Positions 7,372 through 11,101 of a stretch of DNA of 11,101 nucleotides are shown piece by piece. The notes under the pieces were generated by a model. It was not told where the DNA came from, did not search any database, and was given only the letters and a program-made list of their open reading frames with translations. This stretch comes from Thioalkalivibrio nitratireducens (GTDB taxonomy: Bacteria; Pseudomonadota; Gammaproteobacteria; Ectothiorhodospirales; Ectothiorhodospiraceae): positions 1 through 11,101 of the forward strand of contig JAABSN010000107.1 in the NCBI GenBank assembly GCA_011390385.1. Reading direction: 5' to 3'. The position numbers and the translations under genes are program-made. Every line of letters starts with the position of its first letter. Positions within the stretch are counted from its first letter, which is position 1.

Positions 7372-7481
7372 CGTAGGGTGCCAATGAGTGCAGCGAATTG
7401 CACCGCTCGAGGCCCGAGCGCGTGGAGGTCCGTGCCCGCGCGATATCGATTCGGTTCGGCTTCGCCTCACCGCACCCTACG
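7372..7481. repeat. GTAG-headed inverted-repeat element (REPIN-like), between ccoG and ccoH
   Basis: A 110-base element is bounded by a perfect 10-base inverted repeat, CGTAGGGTGC at 7372-7381 and its complement at 7472-7481. Each end continues into its own imperfect hairpin: GGTGC/GCACC at 7377-7381 and 7400-7404 on the left, and CGGT/ACCG with inner GGC/GCC at 7452-7472 on the right. A central stem CGCTCG/CGAGCG lies at 7404-7420. The ends resemble the dispersed intergenic sequence beginning GTAGGGTGC and containing GCGAAGC that is common in proteobacterial genomes, and the GTAG head is the hallmark of REP sequences mobilised by RAYT transposases. No protein is encoded in 7329-7527. Copy number in this genome cannot be judged from one window. 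Confidence 0.6.
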
Positions 7482-7527
7482 CGGGTTCTTTCACGCTAGA
7501 GATGTTACCTGAAGAGGACTTGTACCG

Positions 7528-8034
7528 ATGCGCTATCCTCAAGAAGACACCGTACCCTGGTACAAGCAGTTCTGGCCCTGGTTCGTGATCTCGCCACCGC
7601 TCCTCGGAGTCGTTCTCGGCGTGCTCCTGGTCACCGCGGCCACCCACGACCCCGATGGCATGGTTGTGAGCGATTACTCCAGGGAAGGCCGAGGTATCAA
7701 CCAGAGTATCGAGCGAGCCCAGTTCGCGTTCAGCCTTGGCCTCGCCGCCGACGTACAGGTCGATGGCAACCGGGTCTGGCTGGACCTCAAGAGCAGCGTT
7801 CCCATGCCCCAGCAGACGCTGAAACTCGTCTTCATGCACCCGACGCGCGATCAGTATGATCAGGAACTGCCCCTGTCCTACGATGTGGGGCGCAGGCTCT
7901 ACTACGCTGACATCGAAGAACTCGGCGTGGCGCTGTGGCGCGTGCACCTCGAACCCGAGGACGGAAGCTGGCGGCTGCGTGGCCGCATGGAGGATTTCGA
8001 TGACCGCGAGATCTTCATGGAACCAAGCGCCTGA
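7528..8034 (+). CDS. ccoH: cbb3 oxidase assembly protein CcoH (FixH family)
   Basis: This 168-residue protein has one N-terminal transmembrane helix (about residues 17-37) preceded by the family motif WYKQFWPWF (11-19), with a soluble periplasmic domain after it. CcoH/FixH is a single-span protein that interacts with the oxidase during assembly and may be linked to copper delivery by CcoI. VVSDYSREGRGIN at about 46-58 corresponds to the conserved Asp-Tyr-Tyr-Lys-Glu-Gly region of FixH. A GAGG about ten bases before the ATG gives a weak ribosome site. It follows ccoG on the same strand after the repeat element. The copper ATPase gene ccoI, usually next, is not found; hemN follows after 99 bases. 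Confidence 0.9.
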   Translation: MRYPQEDTVPWYKQFWPWFVISPPLLGVVLGVLLVTAATHDPDGMVVSDYSREGRGINQSIERAQFAFSLGLAADVQVDGNRVWLDLKSSVPMPQQTLKLVFMHPTRDQYDQELPLSYDVGRRLYYADIEELGVALWRVHLEPEDGSWRLRGRMEDFDDREIFMEPSA

Positions 8035-8054
8035 GCCAAGCCCCACCGGAACCG

Positions 8055-8083
8055 GGACCCGAGGCCGGATTCCGGTCGAGTCC
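8055..8083 (+). other. Imperfect hairpin in the ccoH-hemN gap
   Basis: GGAC-C-CGA...CCGG pairs with CCGG...CGA-GTCC around an ATT loop, giving about 11 pairs with one mismatch and a bulge. No T run follows, so it is not an intrinsic terminator. It might mark an mRNA processing or attenuation site between ccoH and hemN. The rest of 8035-8133 shows no FNR box and no convincing promoter. Confidence 0.3.
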
Positions 8084-8133
8084 GGGGACCCCACCTCGCG
8101 CGATGGTCAAACGCCAGCCAAACGGATGTACCG

Positions 8134-9516
8134 ATGCAAGCCAACCCGATCTTCGATGCCGACCTGATCCGCCGCTACGACAAGGCCGGACCGCGCTATA
8201 CCTCCTACCCCACGGCGGTCCAGTTCCACGGCGGGTTCGACGAGACCGAGTATCGGCAGCAGGCGGCACTCAGCAATACCCGTGGCGGCCCGCTGTCGCT
8301 GTACTTCCACATTCCCTTCTGCGACACGGTCTGTTTCTACTGCGCCTGCAACAAGGTGGTCACCAAGATCCGCGCCAAGGCACAGCCGTACCTGGACGAC
8401 GTCTACCGCGAGCTGGCGCTGCAATCCGCGCTCTTCGATCGCAGCCGTCCGGTCGAGCAACTGCACTGGGGTGGCGGCACGCCCACCTTCCTCGGCGTTG
8501 AACAGATGCGCGAGTTGATGGCGCGCACCGGCGAGCATTTCCAACTGAAGAACGATGACACCGGCGAGTATTCGATCGAGATCGACCCCCGCGAGGCGGA
8601 CGCTCGCACGGTGGCTTTACTGCGGGAACTCGGCTTCAACCGAATGAGCCTGGGGGTGCAGGACTTCGATCCGAAGGTACAGAAGGCGGTCAACCGAATC
8701 CAGTCCGAGGCCGAGACCCTGGCGGTGCTGCAGGCTGCACGTGACGAAGGCTTTCATGGCGTGAGCATCGACCTGATCTACGGTCTGCCGTTCCAGACCG
8801 TAGACAGCTTCCTGCGCACGCTGGATCGCGTGATCGAGGCCAGCCCCGACCGGCTTTCGGTCTTCAATTACGCCCACCTTCCCACCCGCTTCATGCCGCA
8901 ACGGCGGATCAAGGAGGAGGAACTGCCAACCCCGGCAGCCAAGCTCTCGATCCTCGAGTCGACCATTCATCACCTGACCGGTGCCGGTTACGTGCTGATC
9001 GGCATGGACCACTTCGCGAAGCCCGACGATCCGCTGGCCCGTGCTCAGCGCGAGGGCAGCCTGTATCGGAATTTCCAGGGCTACGCGACACACGCCGAGT
9101 GCGACCTGGTCGCCATGGGCGTGTCATCCATCGGTCAGGTCGGTGATGCCTTCAGCCAGAACGTGAAGGATCTGGACACCTACCACGCGATGCTGGCCGA
9201 GGGCCGCCTGCCGATCGAACGCGGCTTCGTGGTCAATGACGACGACAAGCTGCGCCGGGCGGTCATTACCGACCTGATCTGCCATTTCGAGCTCGACGGC
9301 GATACCGTCGGCAAACGTTTCGGGATCGACTTCGGCGATTACTTCGCCGATGAACTGGAAAACCTGGGGCCCTTCGTTGACGATGGCCTGCTGACGCTGG
9401 AGGGCAACCGGATCCAGGTACTGCCCGTCGGCCGGCTGATGATCCGTAACATCTGCATGACCTTCGATCGCTACCTCGACACCGGCGGCGAACGGCGTTT
9501 CTCGCGCACGCTGTAG
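8134..9516 (+). CDS. hemN: Oxygen-independent coproporphyrinogen III oxidase (HemN)
   Basis: This 460-residue radical S-adenosylmethionine enzyme converts coproporphyrinogen III to protoporphyrinogen IX without oxygen in cytoplasmic haem synthesis. The [4Fe-4S]-SAM cluster motif is HIPFCDTVCFYCACNK, with Cys63, Cys67 and Cys70, plus Cys72 as in true HemN. Tyr57 matches a conserved active-site tyrosine. The SAM-binding GGGTPTFL is at 113-120. The N-terminal RYDKAGPRYTSYPTA (about 14-28) distinguishes genuine HemN from HemW-like proteins, which start later. GVQDFDPKVQKAVNRIQ and DLIYGLPFQT are further family blocks. The length is typical. The Shine-Dalgarno is weak, but the N-terminus fits the family well. 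Its position after ccoGH fits a need for haem in cbb3 oxidase under low oxygen. It converges on the nuclease gene at 9592. Confidence 0.98.
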   Translation: MQANPIFDADLIRRYDKAGPRYTSYPTAVQFHGGFDETEYRQQAALSNTRGGPLSLYFHIPFCDTVCFYCACNKVVTKIRAKAQPYLDDVYRELALQSALFDRSRPVEQLHWGGGTPTFLGVEQMRELMARTGEHFQLKNDDTGEYSIEIDPREADARTVALLRELGFNRMSLGVQDFDPKVQKAVNRIQSEAETLAVLQAARDEGFHGVSIDLIYGLPFQTVDSFLRTLDRVIEASPDRLSVFNYAHLPTRFMPQRRIKEEELPTPAAKLSILESTIHHLTGAGYVLIGMDHFAKPDDPLARAQREGSLYRNFQGYATHAECDLVAMGVSSIGQVGDAFSQNVKDLDTYHAMLAEGRLPIERGFVVNDDDKLRRAVITDLICHFELDGDTVGKRFGIDFGDYFADELENLGPFVDDGLLTLEGNRIQVLPVGRLMIRNICMTFDRYLDTGGERRFSRTL

Positions 9517-9521
9517 CCGTC

Positions 9522-9592
9522 GGAGGCCAGCCTCTGGCCGATCGGCCCTGCCCCCCCCGATCTCTGAATCGATCGGCCAGAGGCTGGCCTCC
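9522..9592. repeat. REPIN-like inverted repeat between convergent hemN and the MBL-fold nuclease gene
   Basis: Two perfect 23-base arms (9522-9544 and 9570-9592) flank a 25-base spacer containing a run of eight C. Each arm is itself a hairpin, GGCCAG-CCT-CTGGCC or its complement. After one mismatch, three more bases pair at the outer ends. Read on the minus strand the right arm begins GTAGGAG and ends CGAT, the layout of Pseudomonas-type REP sequences. The left arm reads GTCGGAG, a one-base variant. Two REPs in opposite orientation form a REPIN. It starts five bases after the hemN stop and supplies the stop of the opposing gene. It may act as a structural barrier between converging transcripts; no T tract is present, so classic termination is not supported. 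Confidence 0.75.
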
Positions 9593-10974
9593 TACGTCGC
9601 TTGGCCGGACACCGCGTCGACGGAGACGCCTTCGGGCAGTTCGGCCACAGCGGACCCGGCAACGCTCGCCCGGTCCGCGCGCAGGACTTCGGCGAGTGCG
9701 GCGCGTGCAGGTCCCTCTCCATGCACCAGCCAGACCTGTTTCGGCGGCGCCGGCGCGGCGGCCAGCCATTGGCGAAGCTCGTCGCGATCCGCATGCGCAC
9801 TCAGGCCATCGAGCATTTCGACCGGCGCCTCCAGCACCAATCGCCGGCCCTGGATCTTCAGCTCCCGTTCTCCGTCCAGCAGTGCGCGGCCGCGTGTCCC
9901 CGGTGCCTGATAGCCGGTGAGGAGCACACGGTTGTCCGGATCCTCGCCGTGCGCGAGGAGATGCCCGAGAATGCGTCCCCCGGTCAGCATTCCGCTGCCG
10001 GCGATGATCACGAACGGGCCTTCCTTGCGATCGAGGCGCCGGGCCCGCTGGGCATGTTCGACGATACGCACGCGAGAGAAGACCGACTCGAATTCCTCGG
10101 ACGCCAGCCGGTGCTCATCGGGGTAGTTTCGGTACAGTTCGGAGACCTCGGCGGCCATCGGACTGCTCAGGTAGATGGGTAACTCGAGTTCCGGACGCCG
10201 ACGCAGCAGGCGGTCGAGCAACAGCACCAGGGTCTGGGCACGTCCCACCGCAAACGACGGCACCAGCAGTACACCCCGGCGCTCGACGATTCCCGTCAGG
10301 ATATCGGCGAGCTGTTCCTGTGGATCTCCGTGCGGGTGCAGACGATCACCGTACGTCGACTCCATCACCAGCGCGTCCACGGCCTCGGGCGGGTGCGGCG
10401 GGAACATCACGATGTCGTGCAGCCTGCCGACATCTCCCGAAAACCAGATCCGTTGCCTGCCATCGTCCACCAGAACCCCTGCGGCGCCCAGAATATGCCC
10501 GGCGTAAAAGAACCGGACCTCCAGCTCGCCCAACCGGATCGGCTGCCCATAGGACACGGAACGGAACCGGTGCAGTGTCCTCTCAACGTCACCGGTATCG
10601 TACAGAGGCAGCGCCGGGTGGTGTTTCGACCAGCCGCCGCGGTTCGCCTGCGCTGCATCCTCTTCCTGGATCCGGGCCGAGTCCATCATGATCACGCGCG
10701 CGACCTCGCGCCCCGCGCGCGTTGCGTAGATGGGTCCACGGAAGCCCGCCTTGACCAGCCGTGGCAGATAGCCACAGTGATCCAGATGCCCATGGGTCAA
10801 CAGCACTGCGTCGACGTCGCCGGGATCGAATGGTGGGGGCTCCCAGTTCCGCAGCCGCCCCGATTTCTCGCCCTGGAACAGGCCGCAGTCGATCAGCACT
10901 CGTTGTCCGCCGGCGTCGAGCAGGTGCTTCGATCCGGTCACACCGGCAGCACCGCCAAAGCTTGTGAGCTTCAT
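9592..10974 (-). CDS. MBL-fold beta-CASP family nuclease (CPSF73/Ysh1-like metallo-hydrolase)
   Basis: This 460-residue protein belongs to the beta-CASP branch of the metallo-beta-lactamase fold, zinc-dependent enzymes that act mostly on RNA. Zinc motifs: HGHLDH at 61-66, His160 (AGHILG) and Asp181 (FSGDVG). The beta-CASP insert covers about 205-390, with the acidic residue of MESTYGDR (Glu205), GSGMLTGG at 326-333 and LSAHAD (His394); a final His418 is in LVHGE. The N-terminal KLTSFGGAAGVTGSKHLL is also typical. The frame extends 15 codons further upstream, but ATG 10974 has AAGGAG five bases before it, and the family begins here. The start overlaps the stop of an upstream gene by ATGA. The stop TAG lies in the GTAG head of the neighbouring repeat. 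The usual substrate in bacteria is RNA; the exact role cannot be told from sequence, and there is no link to the oxidase genes. Confidence 0.93.
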   Translation of the reverse strand: MKLTSFGGAAGVTGSKHLLDAGGQRVLIDCGLFQGEKSGRLRNWEPPPFDPGDVDAVLLTHGHLDHCGYLPRLVKAGFRGPIYATRAGREVARVIMMDSARIQEEDAAQANRGGWSKHHPALPLYDTGDVERTLHRFRSVSYGQPIRLGELEVRFFYAGHILGAAGVLVDDGRQRIWFSGDVGRLHDIVMFPPHPPEAVDALVMESTYGDRLHPHGDPQEQLADILTGIVERRGVLLVPSFAVGRAQTLVLLLDRLLRRRPELELPIYLSSPMAAEVSELYRNYPDEHRLASEEFESVFSRVRIVEHAQRARRLDRKEGPFVIIAGSGMLTGGRILGHLLAHGEDPDNRVLLTGYQAPGTRGRALLDGERELKIQGRRLVLEAPVEMLDGLSAHADRDELRQWLAAAPAPPKQVWLVHGEGPARAALAEVLRADRASVAGSAVAELPEGVSVDAVSGQAT

Positions 10975-11101
10975 GACGGCTCCTTCCGCGCTCTGCCGCG
11001 ATCGAGAATCCAGCGACACTCATCCAGCACCCGCGCCTCCGTCTTCGCATCGAGGCGCAGCGGTTTCAACAGAGACGGTTGGTCCGTCAGATCCCGGCAT
11101 A
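10971..11101 (-). CDS. C-terminal end of an unidentified protein (gene enters from the right edge)
   Basis: One minus-strand frame is open from the edge to a TGA whose last bases overlap the ATG of the nuclease gene (ATGA), leaving 42 visible residues. The peptide is charged and probably helical, with LLKPLRLDAKTEARVLDECR in the middle and a basic tail ending RARKEPS. Codons are GC-rich in the third position, like the neighbouring genes, and the four-base overlap with a well-placed Shine-Dalgarno is typical of an operon. I do not recognise the family from this fragment. It could be a chance open frame of 130 bases, so confidence is moderate. Confidence 0.5.
   Translation of the reverse strand, partial: CRDLTDQPSLLKPLRLDAKTEARVLDECRWILDRGRARKEPS
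10980..10985 (-). promoter_or_regulatory. Ribosome binding site deciding the nuclease start
   Basis: AAGGAG on the minus strand, with five bases to ATG 10974. This favours that start over the in-frame ATG at 11019, which lacks an equally good site and would add 15 unconserved residues. It lies inside the end of the upstream reading frame, consistent with coupled translation. Confidence 0.8.

Noticed and set aside
9601..10182. Plus-strand 193-codon open frame opposite the nuclease gene
   Set aside because: It is the antisense shadow of a gene with complete zinc and beta-CASP motifs.

Overview
The window looks like chromosomal DNA of a high-GC gammaproteobacterium. The protein sequences and the FNR-cbb3-hemN grouping suggest the Chromatiales/Ectothiorhodospiraceae or a related sulfur-oxidising or facultatively anaerobic group, but this is inferred from general resemblance and no lineage marker is present. 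Coding density is high, coding regions have GC-rich third positions, and no transposase, phage gene, tRNA, rRNA or CRISPR array was seen.

Layout. (1) Positions 1-991, minus strand: the N-terminal 330 residues of an iron-sulfur electron-transfer subunit of the HydB/ShyB/AsrA type. It is cut by the left edge, before its second 4Fe-4S motif. (2) 992-1186: a divergent intergenic region with a degenerate FNR-like site. (3) 1187-2412, plus strand: an oxygen-sensing FNR regulator with all four cluster cysteines, followed by a small TIGR02444/DUF2390 protein. (4) 2413-2630: a control region with a perfect FNR box (2522-2535) placed for class II activation of the next operon. (5) 2631-5821: ccoNOQP, the complete structural operon of a cbb3-type cytochrome c oxidase, closed by a strong intrinsic terminator (5840-5874). 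(6) 5892-8034: the assembly genes ccoG and ccoH. The gap between them holds a GTAG-headed inverted-repeat element (7372-7481). (7) 8134-9516: hemN, oxygen-independent coproporphyrinogen III oxidase. (8) 9522-9592: a REPIN-like inverted repeat between the convergent hemN and the next gene. (9) 9592-10974, minus strand: a beta-CASP metallo-beta-lactamase-fold nuclease, translationally coupled to an unidentified gene entering from the right edge.

The core is an oxygen-response module. FNR senses low oxygen, a consensus FNR box in front of ccoN is positioned to switch on the high-affinity terminal oxidase, CcoG and CcoH help assemble it, and HemN supplies haem without oxygen. The divergent iron-sulfur subunit probably belongs to a soluble NAD(P)-linked hydrogenase or sulfhydrogenase and may share FNR control. 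The genes for CcoI (copper ATPase) and CcoS, which usually follow ccoGH, are not here.

No undescribed gene system is evident. The least explained elements are non-coding: two different GTAG-headed inverted repeats, one of which supplies the stop codon of its neighbour, and the FNR-like site in front of the hydrogenase-type gene. No gene-free stretch exceeds 300 bases; the largest gaps are about 195-220 bases and are described in the entries.
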